Source: Liolophura sinensis
Lineage: Eukaryota > Mollusca > Polyplacophora > Chitonida > Chitonidae
Assembly (NCBI RefSeq): GCF_032854445.1
Contig: NC_088301.1
Coordinates: forward strand, 19,587,808 to 19,651,807
Direction of reading: 5' to 3'
Length of the DNA stretch: 64,000 nt
Position numbers and translations under genes: made by a program. A model generated the notes under the pieces. It had not been told where the DNA came from. It saw only the letters and a program-made list of their open reading frames with translations, and searched no databases. This document shows, piece by piece, positions 48,128 to 60,448 of this stretch (positions are counted from its first letter, which is position 1; every line of letters starts with the position of its first letter).

Positions 48128-48180
48128 GACCGTCACTATTTATTTATTTATTTGTTTATTTCATTGGTGTTTTAGGCCGC
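48128..48180 (-). mobile_element. Severely 5'-truncated SINE A with 12-bp target-site duplication
   Basis: Only the tail (TTTATTTATTTATTTGTTTA, TTTCATTGGTGTTTTAGGCC) remains, bracketed by CACTACTGAAGT at 48116-48127 and 48181-48192. Confidence 0.88.
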
Positions 48181-49036
48181 CACTACTGAAGTAGAAACTA
48201 TCCTTCCACAATGCCCATCAATTATGCACCAAACTGCATGCTGTGGAAGCGTCATCTGTCAACTACGCAAACTATCAGCCCTGAAAACATGTTTTTCAAT
48301 TTCTTCAGGGACAAAAAGATGAGAACAAATTCGTAACAGCTGCGAGATGTCACATGCCAGAACTCCACGTTGACAGGCAGTTGTTGCGAAAAGTGAATGA
48401 TCCGGCCATGACAAAACGTAAAAAAATTTCACCAATCGACAGGTGTAATTAAATTAGTGATTTACAGAAGCTACCTGCGACAACTAAAACTACAGTGAAA
48501 AGCTGGCCTTGTTAAATCTATAACTTCAATCAAAATACAGATTGTTCAAAGAAACTATTTAAATTATATTCAATACCTCAAATCTAGATTCAACCTTTCA
48601 TACAGCTATTAAAGTAATGATCAGTAATACCACTGCGCAGCTGACTGCATTCTCTTGGCGAGAGTGCACACGGTTTCACTTTGATGCGAGTGATTCAGTT
48701 CCAGCCAAGCTTCACCCTGATCAATACTTGCACTGTGTGCTTTGTTTTTTTCTTCTCGAATTAACGGAGCCTATCATTGATCACACCGTACTATAGTGTA
48801 ACAGTCTGACTGATTTTTCCTTTGTAAATAAACAAGCGTTTAAATTATTCACAGCGTGTGCAAAACGCAGCTACTTCAATACAAATATATGGATGAGAAA
48901 TGAACGGAACACATGTGTGGAGAGAGAACAGGTTGATGTACATGTACATAGGAGGCTTGGTATTCGGAGTTATAACAGCTAAAGCATCTTACTACACAAT
49001 GAAATTCTGAACAGACTTGGGTCACTGCGGTCTTAC

Positions 49037-49205
49037 CTTGTCCAGAAAGAGCTCCGATTTTTCGGAATCCTTAAAGCACTGGTGCTGAGAACGCGTGGTA
49101 TGCTAGGGCTGGGAGCGTCCGCAGTCGCCAGAGACTGGTGGTAACTACCACTGCCTGGTAACCTCCTATCCGCCAGCGTAATGATTGTTGTTGTACCCTT
49201 TCAAA
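49037..49205 (-). other. Candidate alternative upstream exon of PDE4 (unproven)
   Basis: On the minus strand one frame is open from a TGA near 49210 to a strong donor CAAG|GTAAGA at 49036. It is locally GC-rich and encodes a Ser/Pro-rich stretch (APSPSIPRVLSTS, then RIPKNRSSFWT). It ends in phase 2, the phase needed to join 34910-35017. It has no ATG and no clear acceptor, so it would need an upstream exon or be 5' UTR. A second frame is open over its last 48 nt. Confidence 0.25.
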
Positions 49206-52201
49206 ATAAATCTTAATCAAGGCCAATTTTCCCTACAAGCCTGCAGTTGAGCTATAGGTTTTCCTGTTCGAGCTTTGATACAGACCAACTCCCATGTAGG
49301 CTGCACTGATCAGAAATGACTGCAACAAAAGACTGTCTCAAAATGTTTATACACACAGGGTATTCGGCAGCCACGGCTATAGGCCACTTGGGTAGCTACT
49401 GTTGACAGAATTGTAGTGTCTATCCTCAGAAATGAACACCCAATCTCTTTCTTTACTAGTACACCCTGCAGGCATCTTTCTCAGACGCCGGGATAAATTC
49501 TTCAGCGCTCAACTCACACAGGCTTTGGTTATCCAGGCTTTGTAAAAAATAACTGATAACGTTTTCCCAGTATTTATGGGCATGGAAAGGCAAGTTGCAA
49601 GTCAGAGACAGGGGCAGTTAAAATCCTTGGCCATCCTCTCACCCCTGATCTTGTGCACGAACCAGCAGATATAACGATGTTCATGCGTGTCTAATTCAGA
49701 CTATCAGCCTCCACCTGTGCTGAGCATGTAATTGGTTGACAGGACAAGAGTACAGAGACCGGCTGGGGTTCCTCCCAAACTTCTGCTCTGGTGTTTCCTG
49801 AATTCTCAGCCTACATCCGGGGTGATTACCCAGCCATCAGTACATTGCTGTGCCCCGGCCAGCCAATGAGTATAGAGAAAATGGCTTACGTTAGATCCAC
49901 TGCACAGAACACTCACCACCTGGAGGTACCACCACCACCACCACTGGGCTAGCAGAGTTTTAGCAATGATCAATATAGGTTTCACCAAGAACAGAGGCTG
50001 GCACAAATGATGAGTGTGTGCGTATAAGGTGTCCACAAATGAAAATATAACAGGTGATCCTCCTATACAAGCTAGGACATGTGAATGCGCACACCTGTTC
50101 AGCTGTCACCAGAATGGTAAAAACAAAACCAAGAAAGCCATGCGGCAATTCACAACTACAGGAGGCTAAAAATGTGTTTATCCACGACAAATGTAACTGA
50201 AATGCTTCATCACTACCTCGTTAGCATCTCTGTCTGCCTCTCCCACACATCTGAGGGAGAGCTAATGCCGTTAGTGGAGTCAAGACAATAAACCATACGG
50301 CTCAAACCTTTGGCCCATGGAGTCTATCTAGAGTCTCAATACAGGTTACCATACAGATCATGTCCGCACAGGTAGATACGAATGGGACGTCAGTTCACGG
50401 ACGAGCAGCCGCATAGTGACCCGTGTAAACCCAACCCGGTCCATGCTGTTTATGATGCAGAGTCTACGGACAATACAATTTTCTGTGAAGAAGCACTAAG
50501 CAAAGCCATGCCTGCTGGCTTAATTGTTGACACAAGGAAATGTCTGCTGAGGGCCTTGGATCAATTCCTATGGGTGCATATATACACAACGCGCACACCA
50601 CTCCATATACATTCAACACCGATTAAGCTCCCTCTTTTTCTATTTCAAGGGGAGATCAACACAACTACCCAAGAGATCTGTCTGGAATTCTTCACAGAGC
50701 TGCTCAAATTTCCAGGACACTTTCAAGATGAAACAAGCAGGATGTGAATGGCTGAAATGAGTTAGGTGGAAAAGTCTTACCCAAGTGAAACCTTCTGAGT
50801 GGCAGCAGCAAATCGAACCAAATTGATCTGCAGATGTACCTAAGCCACCAGCACCTCTGGGGGAAGCCGTTATTCCATTACCCTAACCAGATCAACAATT
50901 CTCACAGACATGTCCTTCTTGCAGCTGGACAACCCATAGCTCCGAAAACACATAATACAATTTCAGCGATCAGAGGATTTGTGTCAAAGTGTTGACTTTA
51001 TTCAATCCATTAGAGGTTTCTCATGTGACAACACCCCTGCAGGGCTGACAGTCCACTGAGGGTCAATGCTGGAGTTAAACCAGCAGATTGTATTTCCTGA
51101 ATATATATTGACTTATGCATCAAACAGTCTTGACATAATCTCTTTGTAACTGTTTTTTTTTTTTAACACTGTGTATTTCTTTGTCAATGTGTGCATTATT
51201 GCATTTGACAAATAGCTTTTTTTTAAAGTATCTGGTGTGACTAAAGGCCTAGAGGCATGTCTGAACCGTAATACTGTTACAATATACAAATGTGGAAATC
51301 ATAATTATTATGTTTTTTGGAAAATACACAGTGCGATTGAACAGATAGAAAAACAGCAACAGCTGTGATTCAAACCCGTTTTTCTCTTTTGTTGTTCATT
51401 TTTTATTTATACAGCATTGCTGCAAACACACCACTTCATCGAAACTTTATCTACAGCCAGATGCCCTGAGAGCAGCGATCAAGAGTGATTGACTGTCATC
51501 TGAACAGTCATCATTGGAGTCTATGGAGATCCCTATCTCCATCATATAAGATCTTCGCTTGATGACCTCGCTGATGGATGAATAACCGCTAAGTGCTCCA
51601 CCTTTTCAAGAACCAAGATGGCTGAAGACTCTTTGAGGCCACAATGGGCCCCCAAGCTGTCACTGGGGGAAGACTATACGTGGACAATTGCCACTTAGTC
51701 TTAGAGACGGGTCTGCCCAGTCTCAGGAACAGTGGAGGAAATCGCTTTTCTATAAAGTCATGCGTAGTCAGGTGAAGTAAACACTACATGATGAAGGACT
51801 TTCGAAGTGTCAGCTTAGAGATTACTCTGCTGTCCCCGAACTTCTCGGGGGAGCCCCTTGATTCTTTGCTCGAGATGCCGCCCTGCTGATTTGTACAGCA
51901 CACACCACAGAGGTTTTGGGTAGCCAGTCTATGAAATCCCCATCACCGCGGGGCAAGGGAAGGCTGGCTGACGTGATAGTGCCTCAATAACGGGAAAAGC
52001 CTGCCAAGACTTTTCATATCAACGTTTGCAGACTACTAATAGTCTGACAAGGAATATTTTTAGCTGTAGCCTTTTGGGGATGGATGAAGAGGGGATGGAT
52101 GAAGAGGGGTAGGGGTGGGGGCAAACGCAATAGGAATCTTTTGTTTCATTTATTGCAACACATGATATTTCCTGTAATGGTTGCCAGATCATGATCCAAT
52201 G

Positions 52202-52226
52202 TCCCCCCCCCCCCCCCCACCCCCGG
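52202..52226. repeat. Poly-C tract
   Basis: C-run of 17 or more followed by ACCCCCGG; the basis of the apparent ORFs on both strands here. Confidence 0.92.
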
Positions 52227-54004
52227 TGCGGAAAGTACAAAAGAACAAATTCTATCGTTGCACAGAATCCAAATATTCTTCTGACAAACTAACAAAGAAA
52301 AATAACACCCAAAAAATATTTTACTCAAAAATTTTTCACTTCTGCAATGGCGGTCCTGTTTATTTGCCAAAAGAGGAAGTGTAGTGCAATGCGTGTCAAC
52401 CCTCTGGCCAGGGTTAATAAGACAACAGGAAATTCCATTCTCTCTGATTTTCACACATCATGTGTAGCTTTCAACTGGAAATTGCATGATCACTTGCAAA
52501 TCAAAATTTTGTTCAGTGCTTAAAAATTGGTGCTACAGTCTATGTCACGTGAACGTGGCTGCAGACAGGCTGATTCAATACACACAATTCACGTGGTTTC
52601 TGAGTTTCTTTAGCTAAGGTTCTTTTTATCTGCCAAGGTTCTTTAGCAAAACCCCACGTCAGCTGATTAGGGATATAATTATTTCTTTTCTCACTCTTTC
52701 TGACCACTTCTTGGGATTTAATGTAACTGTCAAATTTTCATTCCCGGCTCAACAAACGTGAAACCAAATATAATGAACAGAGTGACTGATTTTTTTGACA
52801 GTCTCTTACACCAAAAGCTGACATCCTGAAGTCAAGGTTATAGAAAGTTATATCAGAAATCATTTGGCCGTACATATATGGCATCTTTTTATGTTAAGTT
52901 AATGGCTTCAGTCTGACAAGACACTGTGCTCAGATCATCCCTGTATATAAATAACTACTCTACAGACTGTGTTCTTTTCACCACATTTGGCTGAATAATA
53001 ATGATGCCAAAATGCCCATAAATTTGCAATTCTCGCTGGTGAAACCCTAAGACTTACTTTTCACATAAACATAAAAACATCCCTTTATTATTTTCATTAC
53101 ATAAATCCCACATTAATATATACACACCTTAGCAAAATACCTGATGTTCTGTAGCCGAACAGAATACAAAAATGGAGAGATGGTATCATCATTATAGAAT
53201 ATGTCCAAGGACAGATATGATCAAAGCTACTTATTTCCCCATAAAAAAGCCCTAGGCTGTTTGGAGAATTGTACTAAAAGTGATACAGTTTTATCATACT
53301 ATATGTGGGCAGACAATTATGACCTAAAATCAGGACAGCCTGCAGGCAACATGGATAGAGCTCAAGAAGTCCAGATGAAACACAGACAGAATGAGCGTTG
53401 CCAAAAACCATTATTTATGAAACAAACCTGTGGACAAAACCATGAACACTATATATGATTAACAAAAGAAAATTTGGTGAGTATGCACACGGATAGGTAA
53501 AAAGGTGATCTTCAAAAGAAAACCTGTCACTTTAGTAGCAATGTAAACAATCACTAATAGTTTCAAACTGGAAGGATGAAAAATGAATTTGTTGTTTCTG
53601 CAGAATCAATACTCCTGGTCTTTTCATGTATTTGACCATTTTTATATGAAAGCAGACAAACTGCAGGCATCATGTAGGGAAGCAATCCTCAGTTTGACAA
53701 TTACCACTTTGCCCAAAACTCAAGTTAACCATTAAAGTTCTCCAAGGTATGTCTAGGATTAGACAGATAATAACACTTGATAGCATTTCTACATGCCATT
53801 ATTTGCATAATACAGCTCACATTGATATGCAACCATAAACATGTAGACCAATATTAGTCGATCCCCTGCGAATATTTCTTTCCAAAAACACCAATTATGT
53901 GCCTTGTATGAGAGGCTGTATGGACATATCTTAGCTTTCACAGCTAAACATTTAGCTTCTATATGGAAAACCTACACATGCCCTGCATGTATGTGTCCAT
54001 GACT

Positions 54005-54276
54005 AATCAAGGTCACACAGCACTAAATCAAGGTCACGCAGCACTAAATCAAGGTCACTAAATCAAGGTCATGCAGCAATAAATCAAGGTCACGCAGCAC
54101 TAAATCAAGGTCATGCAGCACTAAATCAAGGTCACGCAGCACTAAATCAAGGTCACTAAATCAAGGTCATGCAGCACTAAATCAAGGTCACGCAGCACTA
54201 AATCAAGTCCAGTAAATCAAAGTCACGCAGCACTAAATCAAGGTCACGCAGCACTAAATCAAGGTCACGCATCACT
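54005..54276. repeat. 21-bp tandem array carrying TCAAGGTCA
   Basis: Unit ACTAAATCAAGGTCACGCAGC, with occasional shortened 14-bp units lacking CGCAGC. Twelve perfect TCAAGGTCA and two variants (TCAAGTCCA, TCAAAGTCA), all on the plus strand. The 9-mer is the published monomer site of NR5A (FTZ-F1/SF-1) and ERR receptors. Confidence 0.93.
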
Positions 54277-55073
54277 AGACCTTTATTGGCGATATAACGT
54301 TGGACATTTCCAACTCAGTGACCTGCAGCTGTTGGTTAGGTCACCACAATGGCATGTTCTTCAACCTTAGATCAGCCTTAAAGTACAGTTTCATTTTCCA
54401 GTTTTCCAGTTGCCAATTTTACATGTTAGCAATTTGTAAAACAATAAACCCTTCTCAAATTTATACATGTACTGAAAATAACAATGAATCAAAATAATAG
54501 ATAATGATACATGTTAACAGGTAAAAAGAGAGCAGGTTTTTTTGCCACTTAAAGCAAACTTTTTTTACAAATTGCTTTCTCGTTAAGTTGGTAGACAACA
54601 AAAGCCAAGAGGCAGCGCCAAATACCATGCATAAACTGGCTTCAAAACATTTCGATGATGGCTTTTTCAATGAAATGTTTCACCTGTATTTAAAAAGGAG
54701 AGGGAAACAATAAATAAAATAAATATGTCATATAAAAAAAGAAAAGATATCACATGAGGATATGCAAACATCACTGTGAAAGCAAATTAAGATACGTCCA
54801 TTACGACTTGCTCATAAGCTAATATTAAGTGACAGCAGAATAAATTATGCAAGAGTTTGCAGGGGTGACAATCAAATTACCTTTATACTTGGCTCTAACT
54901 TGCCTGAAAATTTATCACCCATGCAGTCATGTCTTTAAATGTTTTATGGCTATATAGCTTTGCGAGGAAATTTTGCTTAGTCTGAGCCCATACCTAACAG
55001 AGCATGTGGGCGAAATGTTCGATTTCACCCTTTGGCATTATAATTAACGGCATGTAATGTTCACATATTACAT

Positions 55074-55143
55074 CGTCGTCATGTAACTCAAAAATTGTTG
55101 GCATGTTAAACCCCAAGCATTCACTCACTCACTCACTCACTGA
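55074..55143 (+). mobile_element. SINE B tail fragment with (ACTC)n
   Basis: CGTCGTCATGTAACTCAAAA, ATTGTTGGCATGTTAAACCC, CAAGCATTCACTCACTCACT. Confidence 0.85.
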
Positions 55144-55212
55144 CACATTTACATGTGAATCAGAACATGTGGTGTCATTTTTAGCGGCTCTATCAAGCAG
55201 CTTTGTAAGTTG

Positions 55213-55240
55213 TTCTGTCTGTCTGTCTGTCTGTCTGTGA
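55213..55240. repeat. (CTGT)n microsatellite
   Basis: About seven CTGT units, followed at 55250-55265 by the perfect palindrome GATTGATCGATCAATC. Confidence 0.92.
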
Positions 55241-56519
55241 TAATGTGTTGATTGATCGATCAATCTGTGGTTCATCAAAGGTTCTGCAGGCATGAACCAT
55301 TCACTCAAAAGGATACAAAATCGACGCTGATTGGCTGACAGCTGAGATAGGCTTTCCTGGTTTAAATCATCCAGCCTTGATTACACTTGAATAAATGTAC
55401 CGTACCTAAAATTCCACTTAGGTAAGTCATTGCCTGGACTCACCTACCTCTCACACCAGCCAATCAAAATCAATTCGGCATGTCTTGAATCTGAGTGCAA
55501 GATAACTCTGACCTCACCGGGACATCAGTATTACTACAAAATGGGAGATCATGTTGTTTTCGTGAGATTCAGGCACAATGAAAATAGTAGAAAGTAAGGA
55601 TTTTTGTATTAGGCGACCCTGGATGTGATCTACATATATGTACATGGACCATTCACTGAATTAGCAAATGGCTTGGGTACAAGATAGCCATGACCTCTCC
55701 AGGACATCAGTGCTACTGCAAAACTGGAGCTCATGACATTTTTCATGAGATTTAGGCAATAATAGTTTTATTAATTATGCAATCCTGGACAAAACAGGAT
55801 AAGGAGGAGTATAATGCGAGAAAAACAATTTATAATCAACTCCTGTTTGTTCATTATACATGGCCACAGAGTCAGCATGTTCAAGGGGACAGGTGATTTC
55901 CCATTTGCACTATGAAAGTGACCAGACATAAGATAAATGCATGTGGCTATAAAAAAGGCAGACTACACTGTGAGATGATTAGCATACTGCAGGCATTAAA
56001 AACAAGCGCCTTCCACCTACGGTTGCCATGGAAACTCATCATTAAAGTGGGCAGAATCTCCAATATTCTGCTTTCATGGGTAAAATGGCTGATGCATCGA
56101 CCTCAGTTTGTCCAATTATTTGGACGTGATTCAGCAGGGCTGACACTGCAGGACCAGTTTGTCTCTAGCGAGAGATGCAATCAGACGCAGCGGTAAACGC
56201 AGACATTCGTTTCAATGAGCGAGGATAGCCCAGGTGATGTATCAATCAATAGGTGCCGTCACCTTTTAAATGCGTCTGCTCTGAAGTCAATGATGAGCAT
56301 TTCTACTGACAATGGCCCTTTCTTCGGAAGCAATCATTCGATCTACCAGTCTGCATGCATACAAAGGAATGAAAAAAAAATTCTCTGGTGCTAAGGTGAA
56401 ACAAATAAAATACTCAACGACAATGGTCCTGTAACACTAGTATACATGCACCAGTGGACTCTATAAGCATTCCATTTGTAACTGACCACTATTTATCTAA
56501 TGGTTACATCATCCTTTAC

Positions 56520-56830
56520 AAATTCGGGAGACCTTGGGATCAAACCCAGGTCTGGTCATACCAAACAAAATTGTACTTGTTGTTGCCCTGCTTGGCACTC
56601 AGCACTAAGATGTTAAATCATGGAAAATAGACTGGTTGACACAATGTCAGTAAAATGTGACAGGGTGGGGTGACATTTCTGGGCATGATATTTCATTGGC
56701 GGCAGTACTTTGGCAGCATGGACTCACCCTGGTACAAGAGGACATACTATATGTACAAACACAACGTCTCGTCGTCTTCAGATGACTGAACAATTGTTAA
56801 ACAAAATGTAAAACCCCAAGCAAACATATG
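56520..56830 (+). mobile_element. SINE B, near full length
   Basis: Forward: B-box GGATCAAACCCAGG near the start, CTGCTTGGCACTCAGCACTA, TGACAGGGTGGGG, GGCGGCAGTACTTTGGCAGC, GTCTCGTCGTCTTCAGATGA, CTGAACAATTGTTAAACA, then TGTAAAACCCCAAGCAAAC. Confidence 0.88.
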
Positions 56831-57720
56831 TACATACTATTTATCTATCTACAACATTTGATATCAATGTGATAACCTATTATTCAAGCTAAAAGATTCT
56901 GAAGCCCGAGTCACCAAAGCTACATTTTACCACTAACTTTTAAAAAATATAAAATGTCTTTTTCCCCAGAAGTTTGGTTGATTGAATTCTACGAGTCTAT
57001 AATCTTCTATGAGTCAGAAGGGCTGAATAATTCCTTGCTTTTTAGGAACATTTGCAAAACTGGGAACTGTAACCAACTCACTGGGAGAGCTTTGATATAA
57101 TTTAAATTCACTTTTATTGGAATTTCACCAATATTTCTATCTGAATCATTGTATATTCAACTACAAAAAAAAAAAGAGGAAAAAAATATATACATATTTT
57201 TTAATAAATATACACAGCTGATAATCAGTATATGCAAATCATTTCTCCCAGAATGGAGAATGACTGATAAGTAAATCAGATAGGCTCACTTGATCTGATT
57301 CAAGCTTCATCACACATGAGACAACTTTATTGCCAAGATTAATTCCTCCTGACTTAATCTGCTAAGAAATGATCTACACACATTAGCCCTCAATAATCAT
57401 TAACACCTGAAGCCAATCAAATCTAATCCAATTGATTAGTACGGTACATGAACGCCAAATTACATGGATGAATCGATCAACTGGAATGAAGTGTTATAAG
57501 TACCTGTACAGTTTCTATGAACTGTGTAACACCAACTGTGTATAAGCAGTGCTTTTTGATCCAGGGGCTTAACATCAAAGACCAGTATTTAATTCCTGTA
57601 TAAACGAGCGGTCAAACTTAAGGCAATCTCAACACCAATCTTAATTTGCAAACATGTATGACTTAATTAACTGATAATATAGTCTTAATAAACAGACAAA
57701 CCATCAATTCATTTGTATTT

Positions 57721-57765
57721 TTTTTTTTTCAATTTATTGCTTGGTGTTTTATCCAGTACCCGTTC
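57721..57765 (-). mobile_element. SINE A terminal fragment (weak)
   Basis: TTCAATTTATTGCTTGGTGT, TTTATCCAGTACCCG. Confidence 0.5.
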
Positions 57766-58540
57766 ATCATGGGCCGAACCGTCACAGCAAACCTGGGTTG
57801 TAACCCTCTAAGCCAGCCACTGCTTCTCAGTTCATTTAGCACTGTTTTACATTTGAACCCATGTTGGAACAACACCTGTGGACACAGGGATGGAATTAAC
57901 AATGGCCGAGATGCTGAGATGTCTGTGCCAATGTTCCTAGTTCACACGCAAACTCCATTCCCAAGGTACAATGTATGAATAACCCTTACTAAAGCTTTCC
58001 ACTAAAGCAATATCTGCTAGCAAGATGCCAAGAACATTAACTGTAATTTGATTACCATCTGGAATGATTGTGGAGGACTAAGGCATGGACGGTTCACCTT
58101 ACATCACAGGATTCCTACTGCCACTGATCTAGCTCTCAAATACACACTTCAAATCTACACTCAGTGAAAAAGTCAACACTCAATCTCTAAGATCAAGATA
58201 GGTTTGAAAACCTACCTTTTCACGCACAAAAAAAAAGTAATCAGCTAGCTGAATTAAGAGAGGAGAGGGGACACCAAAGTTCATTGCCAATTTAACTACG
58301 TGTTAGATTTCAGGCCGGGCAGAGGTACTCTGGATCAATACTAATGTTGTTGAAAACCATCAGTTGGTACTGAGTTTGGCTAACTGGAAAACTTTCAATC
58401 TGCCTTTGTTGAAACAGTAACACCTAACAACAACAACCGGTTGACAAGATTTCAACTGAATTATACCATTTATTAAGGTGACAAATAGTACTTGTACTTC
58501 CAGCAATATACATCTGAGTGTACCCTTCATGTCTTCAAAT

Positions 58541-58592
58541 TTATTTGGTGTTTTCCTCCGTACTCAAAGAATATTTCACTTCTACGACCGTG
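58541..58592 (-). mobile_element. SINE A 3' fragment
   Basis: ATTTATTTGGTGTTTTCCTC, CGTACTCAAAGAATATTTCA, CTTCTACGACCG. Confidence 0.78.
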
Positions 58593-59194
58593 TCCTTAGC
58601 AGAATATTTGCCGATTAACCCTTGAATAAACTGATGGAATGTACACTTCTAATCCCATACAAATGTTTTAGGTCTAACACAAGACGCTACATATCTATAT
58701 TATATCTATCAACAGCACACTTAAATTCTTCCAAAACTGTCACAAAAAGTTACTAGAGACCAACCAGAAAATTTCGATACAGATCTATTACAAAATCTTA
58801 ACACAGATCTATCACGTAAAATGTGATATTCTGCAGATATGACAAACCCATATCTACATCTGAGACCAGATTATTACATCACCTGTGAGATGATGTTTAT
58901 TACAAATTATTAGTCTACATCTACCTCAGTTCATTTGTCTTGAAACGCTAGCACCTATGAATATTTGACGGTATTTAGCATTTCACCATGGTCTTTCCAT
59001 GTGTTCTTGCATGAATTACAGATCTAAAGTTATTTTGATTCTCTGAAGTTGTTTCTGGAGTTTCAGTGTTAATGCACATGCAGATAGTATTTGATAGTCG
59101 GGTATACATTCCCAGCAATTCCCAAAATGTCCTTTCTGACTGAAGGTTAAACACTGAAAATCTTTCCTCAAATGGAATAAAACCATGTATAAAA

Positions 59195-59490
59195 AAATTA
59201 TAGATTTAATCCCAAACCGCGATGAATTAACAAATTTCACAGAAACGTCCTCCGATATGCTGCATCTCAGAAATAAAGACCCAGATTTGATTCCAAACCG
59301 GGCTGAATTAACAAATTTCACAGAAACGTCCTCCGATATGCTGTATCTCAGAAATAAAGACCCAGATTTGATTCCAAACCGGGCTGAATTAACAAATTTC
59401 ACACAAACGTCATCCGATATGCTGTATCTCAGAAATAAAGACCCAGATTTGATTCCAAACCGGGCTGAATTATAAAACTTTACAGAAACA
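59195..59490. repeat. 81-bp minisatellite, about 3.5 units
   Basis: Unit: CCAGATTTGATTCCAAACCG, GGCTGAATTAACAAATTTCA, CAGAAACGTCCTCCGATATG, CTGTATCTCAGAAATAAAGA. 81 bp is 27 codons and a frame is open on both strands, giving mirror-image repeat ORFs. Confidence 0.95.
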
Positions 59491-60440
59491 TCCTTAGATA
59501 TGATGTATTGCAAATCAGTGTAGAAAATTCAACACCTGCTCAATAAAACATCAGGTGTTTTCCCCAAGTGACCGTTCACCAGTATTAAAGGCCATCCAAA
59601 CGAATCCCTATGCTCTGCAGACAAGAGAAAGCCTGCATAAGTTATCACCATATTCCTACAGATATAAAAGAATCCTAAAAGATCCTTGAAAGGAAAGGTA
59701 TATCTCCAGGGAAGTTCGTTTGAAAGTCAAAGCAGAGAGGGATTTAATGGCAGTAAAGGTGTGATGGATTTTACAGGGCCGACCTTGAGGAATCAGAAAC
59801 CATGAGCACTAAGCAATTTTCCCTGAGACTGTAAATCACAGAATGTACCTTTGCTGTAAACATGTTTACAATAAATTCTACCGAGCTTTTCAGGGTTTTC
59901 AGGAAAATTGGCACTGAACTGCCATTTGTAGCATGAGAGAGAATGTAAACAATTTAGAGAGATCCAATAATGACAACAGAGAACCCAGATTTTAATATAA
60001 GTCCCTTAGGGCATTGTTTTGCCTACAGGTCGTTGACCCTATGCTTTGGAGCTTAATGGCTGCTCACATTCATCCAGTCTCATACCAGGTAATAATTTTT
60101 TTCATAAGAATAAAAATACCGTTATGTCTATTATTGCCTGTATGATCAGGTGAGTGGTATCAGAAAATTTCCACAGTACCTTGACGGATAATGCTTTGAG
60201 ACCTGAGCAATTCCCTTTTAATATATGTGTTAAATCAGAACCTACTTCCGACATCCTGAAAAATAACACTTGTTTTCTCACTTCAAACAATTATTCACGT
60301 AGCTCAGAAAATAAAGGCGTTTCTTCAAAGTAATAAATCTATTGATCTGTTTCTTAAAGCAGTCTATCCTGAAGCATGAGAATTAAGAGAGAGCAAAGAA
60401 ATGGAAGCTGCTCAAAACAGAGTGGTCGCTAATGAATCTT

Positions 60441-60448
60441 TGACGTCA
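60441..60448. promoter_or_regulatory. Perfect CRE octamer in 5' region
   Basis: TGACGTCA, about 25 kb upstream of the UCR1 exon. Candidate CREB site only. Confidence 0.3.

Noticed and set aside
50382-50747. 121-codon plus-strand ORF
   Set aside because: No recognised domain, no conserved family pattern, no paired splice sites in a fitting frame; length is plausible by chance in a 64-kb window.
55206-55266. Palindrome GATTGATCGATCAATC as an operator
   Set aside because: A single short palindrome beside a microsatellite is expected by chance; no supporting context.
55912-56196. 94-codon plus-strand ORF in a non-repetitive segment
   Set aside because: No homology recognised and no convincing flanking splice signals; could be non-coding conserved sequence but I cannot show it.
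59016-59513. 165-codon minus-strand ORF
   Set aside because: Produced by the 81-bp tandem repeat, and the opposite strand is equally open.
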